Source: Parapedobacter composti
Lineage (GTDB): Bacteria; Bacteroidota; Bacteroidia; Sphingobacteriales; Sphingobacteriaceae
DNA: 64,000 bases
NCBI RefSeq assembly: GCF_900112315.1
Contig: NZ_FOLL01000009.1
Span: forward strand, 1 to 64,000
Reading direction: 5' to 3'
Shown here: positions 24,914 through 35,600 of the stretch, in pieces
Numbering within the stretch: position 1 is the first letter of the stretch
How the letters are laid out: each line of letters starts with the position of its first letter
Program-made: the position numbers and the translations under genes
Notes under the pieces: model-generated
What the model was told of the DNA's origin: nothing
Databases searched by the model: none
Seen by the model: the letters and a program-made list of their open reading frames with translations, nothing else

Positions 24914-26440
24914 TTACCTATTCCATTCCCTTAGCTGTGGCAAAATATCGATTTGCTGCAATGGATAAGGGACAAACCGATGTTCAATGGGCTGGTATAC
25001 CTTCCCCTCATGGGTCAATTCATCCGCCCGTTCGTACCGCGCCAGATCGTAAAACCGAATACCCCATTCCATGGCAAATTCTGCGTACTTCTCATTCAGC
25101 ACATCATCAAGGGTTACATTGCTGAGATCGTTCAACCCAGCCCTGTTTCTCACCTCGTTCACAGCGGCATCAGCGGAGATTGAGCTAGCGGCGCCGTTGA
25201 CCAAAGCCTCGGCATGCATCAGTAACACCTCCGCATAGCGGATGATGATTAAATTTTTGTTTTCTCCATAGGTTGTCCGGCCCGGCGTTATTTGCGTGGA
25301 AGGGAGGTAGTGCTTGCCACTTAGAAATAAGTATCTTGGATGGTTATTAAAGACATCCCCTTCTGGCGTCTCGTTAGCCACCCAATCCGGCAACTCAGCG
25401 TAATTTGGGTCGTCCTGGATCCGCGCTATACCGTCTGGCGTAAACAGCACCGAGGTTCGCAACCGTGTATAGTCTCCGCGGTCCAACATAAACTTGATGT
25501 ATTTAACGGTCGGCTCAAAAAATCCCCACCCGCCACCGATACCCTCACGGGCAGGCGTCCAACTTGAAGGCCCATAAACCTCAAAGCTGAATCGGTTGGA
25601 TGTCCCGGTTCCTGTGCCGTAATCCGAATACTGAAACTCCAACAGATTTTCGTCGTTGAGCTTACCGGGGATTTTGAACAGCTGATAGTAATCTTCCTCG
25701 AGGCTGAAAAGGCCACTGCCCATAATCTGCTCGGTTGCGTCGGCTACAGCTTGGTAATTTTTCAGTTCTAGGTTGGCCATAGCCTTTATTGCCAACGCCG
25801 TATAGCTGGTCACCCCTCCGCGCACGTCGCTGCGCTGGTTGGGGCGTACATTAGGCAACTGAGGAATCGCCTCATCCATTAGATCGGAAATGTATTGCAT
25901 CACGTCTTCAAAGCGTGACACTTCTACATCAAACAGTGCAGCAGGCGCCGAATTATTGGGAATGAGAATATCTCCCCAAAGGCGGGCCAATTGTAGCAAC
26001 TGCAGCGCCTGCATCACCTTAATTTCAGCGATGTACTGCTGTGCGGTATTTTCGGGAGCTCCGGCTTCCTGGTACTTTTGAATCTCCTCAATAGCACCAT
26101 GCCAATGCAGGATATCGGAGTAAAGGTTGAGCCATACTGAGTTATATATCCAAAAATTACGGTCATACCGAAAGGCATCGGTCTGAATCAGTGGGTCCTG
26201 ATCACCGGCGGCATTGACGTCATCGCCGCGTACGGCGAGGGTTGGATAGGTTTCCCACTGCGTAGCATACAGCTCCGCATAGGCACCGTGCAGCATCAAT
26301 ACCATATTTTCCGTTTGCGTATAGTCGGTTTCTTCCGCGATCTGTTCGTTTTCCAACGGCTGTTCAAGGCTGCATGAAGCACCAAACAACAGGGCCAATC
26401 CCATCATCAGGCTGTAGCAGATATATCGTAGCGATTTCAT
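24914..26440 (-). CDS. SusD-family glycan-binding lipoprotein (pair 2)
   Basis: A 508-residue outer-membrane lipoprotein that captures glycan at the cell surface and closes over its SusC partner. The ATG at 26440 gives the lipoprotein signal LLFGASC (Cys23); the longer open frame upstream is only readthrough inside susC. SusD/RagB landmarks are the tetratricopeptide-like helices, NLIIIRYAEVLLMHAEALV near 395, INEVRNRAG-type VNEVRNRAGL near 430 and EKYAEFAMEWGIRFYDLARY near 455. It lies 20 bases behind its susC and forms the second pair of the locus. Confidence 0.95.
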   Translation of the reverse strand: MKSLRYICYSLMMGLALLFGASCSLEQPLENEQIAEETDYTQTENMVLMLHGAYAELYATQWETYPTLAVRGDDVNAAGDQDPLIQTDAFRYDRNFWIYNSVWLNLYSDILHWHGAIEEIQKYQEAGAPENTAQQYIAEIKVMQALQLLQLARLWGDILIPNNSAPAALFDVEVSRFEDVMQYISDLMDEAIPQLPNVRPNQRSDVRGGVTSYTALAIKAMANLELKNYQAVADATEQIMGSGLFSLEEDYYQLFKIPGKLNDENLLEFQYSDYGTGTGTSNRFSFEVYGPSSWTPAREGIGGGWGFFEPTVKYIKFMLDRGDYTRLRTSVLFTPDGIARIQDDPNYAELPDWVANETPEGDVFNNHPRYLFLSGKHYLPSTQITPGRTTYGENKNLIIIRYAEVLLMHAEALVNGAASSISADAAVNEVRNRAGLNDLSNVTLDDVLNEKYAEFAMEWGIRFYDLARYERADELTHEGKVYQPIEHRFVPYPLQQIDILPQLREWNR

Positions 26441-26460
26441 AGCATTTCTTCGTTTATGTA

Positions 26461-29400
26461 TTAAAGACTGATTGATAATCCCAACGTATAGACTGCAGGA
26501 ACAGGATATACTTCTCGGTCTACGCCATTGGGCACTTCGGGGTTGAAGCCGTTGTATCTGAAAACAGTAAGTGGCCGTTCTGCGGTGAAAGTGAGCCGGG
26601 TACGCGGGAGCATTGCCCCACCTTGGGTTTCCCTGCCAAAGAACGAATAGGAAAGACGTACATTCTGTACCCGGAAATACGATCCATCCTCCACATAATA
26701 GCTGCTCATCGGCTGGTTCCAACTCCGGCGCAGCCCTGATGCAGACGGGTAGCTGTTGGAAGTTCCCGGCCCACGCCATAGGTTGGCGGCTAAATCAGCA
26801 TCAATATTCGTATCATTGGTAAAGATTAGCTCTCCCCTTTTCCGGTTAAGAATGCTGTAGCCCGATTGTCCCTGAAGCAACGCGGAAAAATCAAACCGCT
26901 TATAGCTGAACCCTAAGTTGAGACCCCACGTAAACTTTGGCAGGTAAGAGCCGAGTACCACACGGTCTTCATCGTCAATAACGCCATCGCCATTGACATC
27001 ACGAAAGATAAGGTCGCCTGCCTGCAACTGCCTAGCGGCGATGAACTCGGGATTATAACCACTTACCTGTGCCATTTGCGCTATATCCGCCGCGCTGCTG
27101 AAGTGCCCTTCCTGAAAAACCCCCACTACATCATATCCAAAAAAGGCCTGATACGGTTGGCCGATGATCGAGCGCTGGCGGAACTCACTGCTTCCTGCGT
27201 CAAGGTATCCTGCGCCACCGAGCCCCCTAACGGTATTCTTCAGGGTAGCGATGTTGCCCCCAATGCTATACGAGAAATCCTCCGAAAGCTGATCGCGCCA
27301 ATTCAAGTTCAGTTCAACTCCCGTGTTACGGATTTCGCCCACACTGCGGCGTTCACTGGCCCGTATCACGGGAGGAACAATGCCTACAGCCAAGCTACGT
27401 GTGTCACGGATGAAATAATCGGCTTCAAGTGAGAGACGGCTGTTTAAGAATTGCGCATCCAAACCGAAATTGGTTTCCACCGTTGTTTCCCACTCGGTGA
27501 TTAGGTCATAGGTCGGATCTAAGCGCCGGCCTACTACCCGGGTATCGTTGATAGCACCGCTGTTTTCCACCAATGTAGGCGCGCCCACGGCAGGGCTGAT
27601 CGCGTCGTTGCCCAACTGCCCCCACGATGCCCGCAGCTTCAGGAAGTCAATGCCGCCTACATCAAAGAACTCTTCTGAGGAGATAATCCAGCCCAAGCCA
27701 ACCGTTGCAAAATTACCCCATTTCTTTTGGAACTTATTATTGCCGTCGCGGCGAAATGTCGTATAAAACAGGTAGCGCTCGTCATAGTTGTATGCGGCAC
27801 GGCCAAAAAAGGAGAGGAAACGCAGGTTGGCATTAAGGGTATTTTCATTTGCATCGCCGACGTCATCCAAGTCGAAGTCTGTGGCGTTCCGCAAATACCA
27901 ATACTGCTCCGCTGCGCGCGACGGCGCGGGACTGATGGCCGTACCTCGTGCGTATAGCAACTCGCTGTACTCACTGCGAAACGATTGTCCAAGCACCACA
28001 TTTAGATTATGCTTCCCGAAGTTATCATCGTATGTCAGGAAATTATCCCATACCTGATCATAGTCCGAAGTGTTTTCCCGACGAATAGCCGATTGATGCC
28101 GGGTTACCCCGTCGTTATATTCGAAATCTACGCGCCTCCGGTTGATGAAACTCAAACCATAGTTGTACTGCGTGCGGAATTTCAGCTTGCTTTCAATGAT
28201 GTTAGCCTCTAAGTGGAAATTGCCAAGCAATTTGGCAATATGATGCCGGTTGTCGACATAATAGAGCGGAAAAAAAGGATTCTGGCTACCACGATATCCG
28301 AGTAACTGCGCATTGGCAAGCCTGTGGGGCGCGGCAGCCGTGTTGTTTTCGTCAAAAACCGGCAAAATCGGTACGGAAAAATAAGACCGAAACCAAGCGG
28401 TATTCTCTCCAATATACTGGCGGGCCATGCTTGCGTTGAAGTTGCCGCCCACACTCAGCCAATCCTTTACCCTGCTGTCCACCTTGACGCGGAAGTTCAT
28501 CCGCCTGTAGTTATTGCGATGCTCGTTCAGCAATCCCTCTTGATCGAAATAACTGCCACCGATGGAATAACGAGTGTTCTCGCCTCCGCCGTTAAATGTC
28601 AGGTTATGGTTTTGAATAGGCGCCGGGCTCATCACCTCATTGTACCAGTTGGTATTTACGTTGGGCAAGTTCGGGTTGCTCGGATGTGCGCCGAAACGCG
28701 CTATGGCGTTTTGCACAAAAGTATTATCTGCGGAGGCTCCGGTTTCCTGAACATATTGGACAAACTGTTCGGTATTGGCCATCTGCAGCACATTCTGGGG
28801 GTTCTGTATCCCATAGTACGCATCATATTCGATAGTTCCCTGCTGGTTGTAAGCACCCGACTTCGTTTCGATCAGCACGACACCATTTCCCGCGCGCACC
28901 CCATATATTGCCGCCGCAGAAGCATCTTTCAAAACTGAAATCGTTTCAATGTCATTCGGGTTAAGAAAGTCGATATTGTCAAAGAACATGCCATCAACCA
29001 CGTAAAGCGGCGCTGCCCCGCCTTCAAACGAACCGATCCCTCGCAGTCGCACGGTTGGCGATGCACCTGGAGCTCCGCTGCTTACAATTTGTACGCCCGC
29101 CACCCGGCCTTGTAACGACTGCATGGCCGTTGCAGCGGGCGTCCGTACAATCTCTTCGGCGCGCACAGTGGACACCGCCGTGGTCAGCTCACGCTGCCGC
29201 TGTGTACCGTACCCGATCACTACCACCTCTTCCAACTCTGTGCCCTGGTCCTCCAACACAACGTCAACCGTTGTACGGTTGTCCACAGCGATTTCCTGTG
29301 GGGCAAAACCTAAAGATCGGAACACCAACGTATCGGTCAGTGCCGCTTCTATGGAATAATTACCTGCCGCATCCGTCTGGGTCGCTACGGATGTTCCTTT

Positions 29401-29541
29401 CACCATAACGGTCACCCCCGGTATACCGTTGGCCGTCAGTGCATCGGTCACCTTGCCACTTACCCTGCCTTCCTGCGCATACACAGCGCCGCACCACAAG
29501 AGGCACAGGCCCCAAAAGCAGTTTCTCAATGTGTTTTTCAT
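26461..29541 (-). CDS. SusC-family TonB-dependent transporter (pair 2)
   Basis: A 1026-residue outer-membrane transporter that takes up oligosaccharides using TonB energy. Signal peptide ends near VYAQ; a carboxypeptidase-regulatory-like domain follows (about 27-105), then the SusC signature with the TonB-contact stretch VVVIGYGTQRQREL, the plug (VTGSR-type region 130-230 with LYVVDGMFF and IETISVLKDASAAAIYG), and a beta-barrel to the C-terminus (YTLGLSISL ends in an aromatic-type barrel strand). ATG at 29541 is used; an in-frame GTG lies six bases upstream. It has no N-terminal STN domain, so no direct sigma/anti-sigma signalling is expected. Confidence 0.95.
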   Translation of the reverse strand: MKNTLRNCFWGLCLLWCGAVYAQEGRVSGKVTDALTANGIPGVTVMVKGTSVATQTDAAGNYSIEAALTDTLVFRSLGFAPQEIAVDNRTTVDVVLEDQGTELEEVVVIGYGTQRQRELTTAVSTVRAEEIVRTPAATAMQSLQGRVAGVQIVSSGAPGASPTVRLRGIGSFEGGAAPLYVVDGMFFDNIDFLNPNDIETISVLKDASAAAIYGVRAGNGVVLIETKSGAYNQQGTIEYDAYYGIQNPQNVLQMANTEQFVQYVQETGASADNTFVQNAIARFGAHPSNPNLPNVNTNWYNEVMSPAPIQNHNLTFNGGGENTRYSIGGSYFDQEGLLNEHRNNYRRMNFRVKVDSRVKDWLSVGGNFNASMARQYIGENTAWFRSYFSVPILPVFDENNTAAAPHRLANAQLLGYRGSQNPFFPLYYVDNRHHIAKLLGNFHLEANIIESKLKFRTQYNYGLSFINRRRVDFEYNDGVTRHQSAIRRENTSDYDQVWDNFLTYDDNFGKHNLNVVLGQSFRSEYSELLYARGTAISPAPSRAAEQYWYLRNATDFDLDDVGDANENTLNANLRFLSFFGRAAYNYDERYLFYTTFRRDGNNKFQKKWGNFATVGLGWIISSEEFFDVGGIDFLKLRASWGQLGNDAISPAVGAPTLVENSGAINDTRVVGRRLDPTYDLITEWETTVETNFGLDAQFLNSRLSLEADYFIRDTRSLAVGIVPPVIRASERRSVGEIRNTGVELNLNWRDQLSEDFSYSIGGNIATLKNTVRGLGGAGYLDAGSSEFRQRSIIGQPYQAFFGYDVVGVFQEGHFSSAADIAQMAQVSGYNPEFIAARQLQAGDLIFRDVNGDGVIDDEDRVVLGSYLPKFTWGLNLGFSYKRFDFSALLQGQSGYSILNRKRGELIFTNDTNIDADLAANLWRGPGTSNSYPSASGLRRSWNQPMSSYYVEDGSYFRVQNVRLSYSFFGRETQGGAMLPRTRLTFTAERPLTVFRYNGFNPEVPNGVDREVYPVPAVYTLGLSISL

Positions 29542-29680
29542 GTCCACTTCATTTAATTGATTTTTGTACGCTTACTCATAGCACTTCTACCACAATTAAC
29601 TGGTTGGTTACATGGAAACCATTGACACTTAGTATATGTTTTTATAAAAATCAATTCCTATCCACCGCAGCCCGTTGGAA
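29542..29680. repeat. susC2 leader with long-spaced inverted repeat
   Basis: The 139-base gap ahead of the second susC has perfect 11-base arms, AATTGATTTTT at 29555-29565 and AAAAATCAATT at 29646-29656, plus a central TTTTTATAAAAA-type palindrome partly overlapping the right arm. The gap is the largest inside the PUL and is AT-rich, so it may hold an internal promoter or a looped leader RNA. No consensus TAnnTTTG box is found. Confidence 0.3.
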
Positions 29681-31165
29681 TCAGCGCACCCTAGGCGAAA
29701 CCCGCATCGCCGTGATATAGTAGAACCCGTTCCCATTGTTATTGTTCGGGCCTGCAGTAATGGTCACCCGGATCACACCCTCAGCATCGGGCTGTATACC
29801 ATTCGTACATGCCACATCCGTTTTATTGTTTGAGGTGTTAATCACCGCTGTAGCCTCGTTTGCGCCCTGCGCGGTATAGGCCGTTTCACGGTTATCGCCC
29901 ACACCGCCCCGTGACCCGAAATAACATAGATCATAAGTTTTATCCGTATCCAGTCCGGCAATGGTGAGCACACTCTGTTCTACCACCATGTTATTGAAGG
30001 GCGTTTTTGAGTTCCCAAAAAATGAATTTTTGGCTACGTTTTCCGGCATATTAAATGCAGTAGCGTCGAGTTCTCCATTTGTATTAATGCCGTTAAACCG
30101 TTCTTCAACCCTGAGCGTTACACCGGTAAAGTCACCGTTCATATCTTTAAGATTAAGTATAGATGCACCGGCTAGATAACCTGAAAGCGTGTTCCAGCCT
30201 TCAGCGCCGCCTACGCCACCAAAATCAATGAATGCCGGATGCAGAAATTCGAACGATCCGCCCCAGTCTTTATAGTCAACCATATCGGTCACCTGATTGG
30301 GTTGTTGAATAGCCAAATGGGCAGCCTGTTGAGCAATTTCAGCTTCATAATCAGACAGTGCTTCTGGCTTAAAGGGGTTCCCCACTACACTTTCGCCAAA
30401 AATCGCCTCAAACCAAGCACAGGCTGCCGTGTACCGGCCGATGTTGTTGTCCAGGTGATAGCCGTCACGCGTAAAATTATCACCGATGATACTGGTCCGG
30501 CCGTTTTGTATGGCGGTTCCAGCCGGCACAATAAGATCGATATCCACCAAGTTTTTGGCCCGGTTCACCGCATCCACTATTGCCGAATACATTGTCATTT
30601 GATCATTTCCATAGTTAGGGAATGCCGCGTGGGTAGAATTTTGTGCGTAAGCCCAAGTCTGATGCAGCATGAATTTAACTTCAGGATGCCTCGCACGAGG
30701 TGACACGTAATTATATACGGTAGAAAGCGATGCTTCCCATGTTTCGTATTGTCCCGAATAATCGCTTACTTGCTGGAAACTGATATGTGTCCATTTTTCA
30801 TCGGCCATGGCTTCCGCGATAGACGTGTTGGCCACGGTCGTTTTCTTGCCGTCTCGACCAATCTTTCGATAACTGTAAGCCTTCTCGTTGTTCGAAACAT
30901 TCCTTGCATGCAATTCAAGTGAAGCCCCTCCGATATACAGGTTCCCAATAATTACGGGAATATCCTTCGCTGCGGCCAATTCATACAAATAATTTTCGAT
31001 TGCATCTTCCGAGAAACTATTTCCGATAGCCAGGATTCTTATTGTCCCGTCGTCAGGTGGATCGGGAATGATATTCATTTCCGGCCGTTCCATTTTTTGG
31101 CAACCGGCCGTCATCAATCCAGCGAAACTCACCAATGCAGCTATTGTATAGAAAAAATTTTTCAT
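29681..31165 (-). CDS. SGNH/DUF4886 lipoprotein with C-terminal beta domain
   Basis: A 494-residue lipoprotein (lipobox MTAGC, Cys22). The first 270 residues match the SGNH-hydrolase-like DUF4886 family: nucleophile Ser50 in AIGNSFSEDA, Gly in GGASLEL near 83, and DGYHL near 227 with the Asp-x-x-His pair. The remaining 200 residues form a probable beta-sandwich domain (LNLKDMNGDFTGVTLRVEE onward), a possible carbohydrate-binding module. SGNH members often remove acetyl or other ester groups from glycans; that is the likely role but unproven. It sits between susD1 and the second susC, 11 bases behind susD1. Confidence 0.8.
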   Translation of the reverse strand: MKNFFYTIAALVSFAGLMTAGCQKMERPEMNIIPDPPDDGTIRILAIGNSFSEDAIENYLYELAAAKDIPVIIGNLYIGGASLELHARNVSNNEKAYSYRKIGRDGKKTTVANTSIAEAMADEKWTHISFQQVSDYSGQYETWEASLSTVYNYVSPRARHPEVKFMLHQTWAYAQNSTHAAFPNYGNDQMTMYSAIVDAVNRAKNLVDIDLIVPAGTAIQNGRTSIIGDNFTRDGYHLDNNIGRYTAACAWFEAIFGESVVGNPFKPEALSDYEAEIAQQAAHLAIQQPNQVTDMVDYKDWGGSFEFLHPAFIDFGGVGGAEGWNTLSGYLAGASILNLKDMNGDFTGVTLRVEERFNGINTNGELDATAFNMPENVAKNSFFGNSKTPFNNMVVEQSVLTIAGLDTDKTYDLCYFGSRGGVGDNRETAYTAQGANEATAVINTSNNKTDVACTNGIQPDAEGVIRVTITAGPNNNNGNGFYYITAMRVSPRVR

Positions 31166-31176
31166 GACTAATTGTA

Positions 31177-32676
31177 TTATTGATAATCTGGATTTTGTAT
31201 CAACACTCCACCGGACCGATCTACCTCCTTCTGAGGTATTGGGAAATAGCGGTTGCGTTGCTGGTAACCGACATGGCCTGCACCGTGCATGGTTTCTACA
31301 TCAATTCCCCACCGTACCAGGTCAAAAAAACGTTCGTTTTCCATACCCAGCTCTACTTGCCGTTCGTGGCGGATGGCCTGCCGGAGCTCCGCCTGATTTC
31401 TTGTTGTTACAGGTGGTAAAATTCCACTATTGCCGCCACGTGCGCGTGCGCGTACTTGTTCCAGGTAGTCCAAGGCCAAGTCGATATTTGCATCGCCCCC
31501 CAGTTCGTTGGCGGCCTCAGCGGCCAGCAACACGATATCCGCATAGCGGATGATACGAACGTTGAACCAACGGCCGAAATTATTGCCCAACTGCCTGCGG
31601 ATTGCCGGATCGGTATACGCTTTCTTGTTCCACTGCGCCCGCGGCAGATTATCGGGTAACACATTGCCGAACCCATCGTCTTTACCGGAATAAAGGACAG
31701 TGGCTTCGTGCCGGGGATCGTTCGGTTCGAACGCATCAATTAACCGCTGGTTCGGGATGTTCCATCCCCACCCCAGGTTCCATTCACCTGAACCACGCAC
31801 GCCCTGCCTGCTTGCCCATGTTACGCCAAAATCCTGTACACCGTCAAAAAGTGCCTGTATCTCAAAAATGGACTCTTTACTATTTTCACGTTCTTCGCGG
31901 AAAATCTGATGGTAGGGTACACTGAGATCGTATACGCCAGACGAGATAATTGCCTGGGCCGAAGCCAACGCCTGAGCATACAGTTGGCGTGCCATGTATG
32001 TCTTGGTCTGTACGGCCAACGCCGCGCCCCGAGTTGCCCGTCCTGGATAACCGTCCCACTGTTCGGGCAGCATGGCTACCGCTTCTGCGATATCGGCGTC
32101 AATGAAACGATAGATCGCATCAATGGTAGATTTCGGCCGTATTGCAGATGCTTGGTCAGTAATACGGAAATCAATAATGGGCACCTCTCCAAACGTACGG
32201 ACCAAATTGAAATAAGCCCATCCCCGCAAAAACTTAGCTTCAGCCACGTTTACCAATGTACCCGTGCTTGGTTCGGCAATGGAATCCAACGCCGTAATCA
32301 CATTGTTAGTCAGATTAATCAAAGCGTAATGGCCATCCCAGTAACTATCTGTAAGCCAGTGCGACAACGAATAATTGAATTCGTCATAAATTGGTCCTGC
32401 CTGTGCATAGTCGCCCGAATTACTACCCAGATGAGCATCGTCAGACCGGATGTTGTGCACTGCCGCATACGGCAGTCCACTTGTCGCTTCGCTCCGGAGG
32501 CCCGAATAGGCCGCAAATACCCTTCCTTCCAAAGAGCCGGCCGGCAGGTCTTCTTCGGTGAAGCGCCCCTTGGGTTTAATCTCCAACCAATCAGTGCCAC
32601 AACCTGCCAATAGCCATACGGTTAAATAAGCTATCGCTAATCGCTTGATGTCTGCTGTTATTATTTTCGTCTTCAT
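31177..32676 (-). CDS. SusD-family glycan-binding lipoprotein (pair 1)
   Basis: A 499-residue outer-membrane lipoprotein with the lipobox LLAGC (Cys26). RagB/SusD landmarks are AEAKFLRGWAYFNLVRTFGEVPI near 135, RIIRYADIVLLAAEAANELGG near 385, QVRARARGG near 415 and RHERQVELGMENERFFDLVRWG near 445. It captures the glycan for the SusC encoded 18 bases upstream. It differs clearly from the second SusD of the locus, so the two pairs probably bind different fragments. Confidence 0.95.
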   Translation of the reverse strand: MKTKIITADIKRLAIAYLTVWLLAGCGTDWLEIKPKGRFTEEDLPAGSLEGRVFAAYSGLRSEATSGLPYAAVHNIRSDDAHLGSNSGDYAQAGPIYDEFNYSLSHWLTDSYWDGHYALINLTNNVITALDSIAEPSTGTLVNVAEAKFLRGWAYFNLVRTFGEVPIIDFRITDQASAIRPKSTIDAIYRFIDADIAEAVAMLPEQWDGYPGRATRGAALAVQTKTYMARQLYAQALASAQAIISSGVYDLSVPYHQIFREERENSKESIFEIQALFDGVQDFGVTWASRQGVRGSGEWNLGWGWNIPNQRLIDAFEPNDPRHEATVLYSGKDDGFGNVLPDNLPRAQWNKKAYTDPAIRRQLGNNFGRWFNVRIIRYADIVLLAAEAANELGGDANIDLALDYLEQVRARARGGNSGILPPVTTRNQAELRQAIRHERQVELGMENERFFDLVRWGIDVETMHGAGHVGYQQRNRYFPIPQKEVDRSGGVLIQNPDYQ

Positions 32677-32694
32677 CGTTTTCGATTCTTTACG

Positions 32695-35600
32695 TTAAAA
32701 GTTGAGGTTAATACCAAACGTATATATCGCCGGTACGGGATAAGTACCGTTGTCTACGCCAAACGACACGGCACTTCCGCCTATTTCCGGTGTAAAACCT
32801 GTATTGTTGGCCAGCGTAAACACATTCTGCGCGTTGAAAAATAGCCGCAGCGATTTCAGGTTCATCCGGGCAATGGTTTCCTGCGGAAAAGTATAACCAA
32901 GCGTCACGTCTCTGAGTCGAAAGAAACTACCGTCCTCAATGAAATATGTTGAATGTTGACGGTTATTGGCCCTACCTTCATCAAGTATCGGTTCCCAATT
33001 ACTGGTTCCCACTCCGTTCCAACGCCCCATGCGATCACGCAGAAAGTTGTAGGTTGCAAACTGGCTTTGATTCCAAGTACGCATAATTTCATTGCCATAT
33101 ACGCCCTGGAATTCCAGATTGAGGTCAAAATTCCGGTAAGAAGTATTCAGCGAAATCCCATAGAAAAAATCCGGTGTCGGATTGCCAATCATCGTACGGT
33201 CATTCACGTCAATACGCCCATCTCCATTCACGTCGCGGAAGCGGATATCTCCCGGCCGGAAACGACCGCTGCCGAGACCATTTTCGGGAGCTTGTGCAAT
33301 CTCTGCCTCAGTTTGGAAAATGCCGTCATGGATATATCCCCAGAAATAACCAATAGGATACCCGGCAATCGTGCGCGAGGGGCCGTCGATGATATTGTAA
33401 CCATCTGTGGACAATGCTATCACGTTGTTCTTCACTGTAGTGATATTACCGCCGATGGAAAAACGCCAGTCATCCGTCATCCGTTGGTTCCAACGTGTAG
33501 ACAACTCTAGCCCCTTGTTTTCAATCTCCCCTAAGTTGCCCAATCCCGGCAAGCTGCCAAAAATACCAGGTATCCGAACCAATACACCATCGGTATTTTT
33601 ATGATAATACACCGCTTCAAGATCAAACCGATTATTGAATGCACTCAACTCAAATCCTGCCTCCCATGCCTTTACCACTTCCCACCGTAAATTAGGGTCT
33701 GGGATATACTCAGGCCCATAAGCAGGTACCAACCGGTTACCAAAAACGGTAGAATTACCTGCTACCAACTGCGGATACATGGGATATCTGTTGCCCCCTA
33801 CGTCTTGGTTCCCCAAGCTACCCCATGAGCCACGGATTTTCAGCAAATTTACCCACGTCTGGTCTTGCATAAAATTTTCGCGCGTGAGCACCCATGCACC
33901 TCCTACAGCATAGAAGTTTTGCCACGGATTTCCTTTGGCGAACGCAGAACTCCCATCCCTCCGGAAAGAAGCATTGAGCAGATACTTTCCGTCGTAATTA
34001 TATAATGCGCGGGCCAAGTACGACAGCGTCCGGTATTCCCATGCCGTACCACCACCCCTTTGCGTATTCACATCCCCTATACCCACATACCAATAGTCAG
34101 GGTCGTTCGGTATTTCCAGCCCTTCGCCCTGCGTCCGTCGCGCAGTGGTGGCTTCAAATCCCTGCATATAAGTCGTAAAACCACCCATGGCTGTCAGGTT
34201 GTGCAATCCGAAGCTCTTCTTGTAATTCAGCAACCAATCCGTTTGGTACTTGTAATATTTATTTTGTTCTTGCTCTACAGAAGTCAGCTGATTATCTATC
34301 AGCTCTGCCTTGTTTTCGCCAGACATATCCGGGTTATACACCCGCACCAGTCCCTGATATGTACGAAACTGGTTAAACCCGTAATCGGCAGAAAGGTTCA
34401 CCCTAAAGTTGAAGTCCTGCAAAAAATCCACTTCGGCAAACGCATTGGTCACCGCCCGGTAGTTTAACCTAATTTGTGAATTTTTACGCTCTTCTATGGG
34501 CACGAGCGGGTTATTGACCTGAGCCCGCTGAAAATCGGGCATTGAATGGTAGAGACCATATTCCTCGTTGAATACCGGGGCGATGGGCGCCGCCAAAATA
34601 GCGCCGAACACCCCACGCTCCACCGGCAATTGCGCCCTATAGCCATTGAATACGATACCTGTGCGGAAGTTATCTGTGATTTTAAGTTCGTCGCTTACAT
34701 TCAATGTGAGTTGCCTGTGACGCTCGTTTCTAATAATGCCCTCATCATGCGAATAGCCTACTCCCATACGGAAACTATTACGTTCGGTAGCCCCGCTTAC
34801 ACTCAGGTTGTTGTAATTCAACAAACCATTGGTAAAAATTTCATCCTGCCAATCTGTGTTGGCTTGCCAATGGGTATAGTCATATGGCGCATCCCCCTGA
34901 TTAAAGCGCTGTTCCTCGTACAATTCACGAAATTGCGCTGCATCGGTCAGTTTCATCCGATGCGCGACATCCTTAATCCCTAAACGAGAACTAAACTCAA
35001 AGTTCAGTTGTCCCGCCCTTGCTCGTTTGGTAGTGATGGCTATCACACCATTGGCTCCGCGCACGCCGAAAATAGCTAATGAAGAAGGATCTTTAAGCAC
35101 TTCGATGCTTTCGATATCTGCAGGGTTTAAGAAATTGATATTATCATTCAATAACCCATCAACCACATAAAGCGGTTTAACTCCGTTTATCGAATTTGTA
35201 CCTCGGATACGGATGTCTGGTTCCTGTCCGGGCCTACCCGAATTGGTTACCTGCAAACCCGACACTTTCCCTTGAAGGTTTGCAACGGGATTTGTTCCTG
35301 GCCGATCAACTATTTCAGCTCCCTTTACCTGTGCGATAGACCCCGTCAAATCCCTTTTTTGCGCCGTACCATAGCCGATTACCACGACCTCGCCCAACTC
35401 CGTGCTGTCGTCTTCCATTATCGCATCAATCACCGTACGGCCTCTCACGGCGATTTCCTGTGTGGCAAATCCCAGCGAACGGAATATCAGCGTGTCTGCC
35501 GTTCCTACCTCAATGGAATAATTTCCAGCCGCATCCGTTTGCGTTGCGATTGACGTACCTTTTACCGTCACCGTAACGCCAGGGAGACCAACTGAAGTAA

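Noticed and set aside
26441-26779. Upstream extension of the second SusD frame
   Set aside because: Readthrough inside susC in another frame; the lipoprotein signal begins at 26440.
31909-32613. Open frame of 234 codons opposite to susD1
   Set aside because: Shadow of the SusD gene; no conserved sequence.
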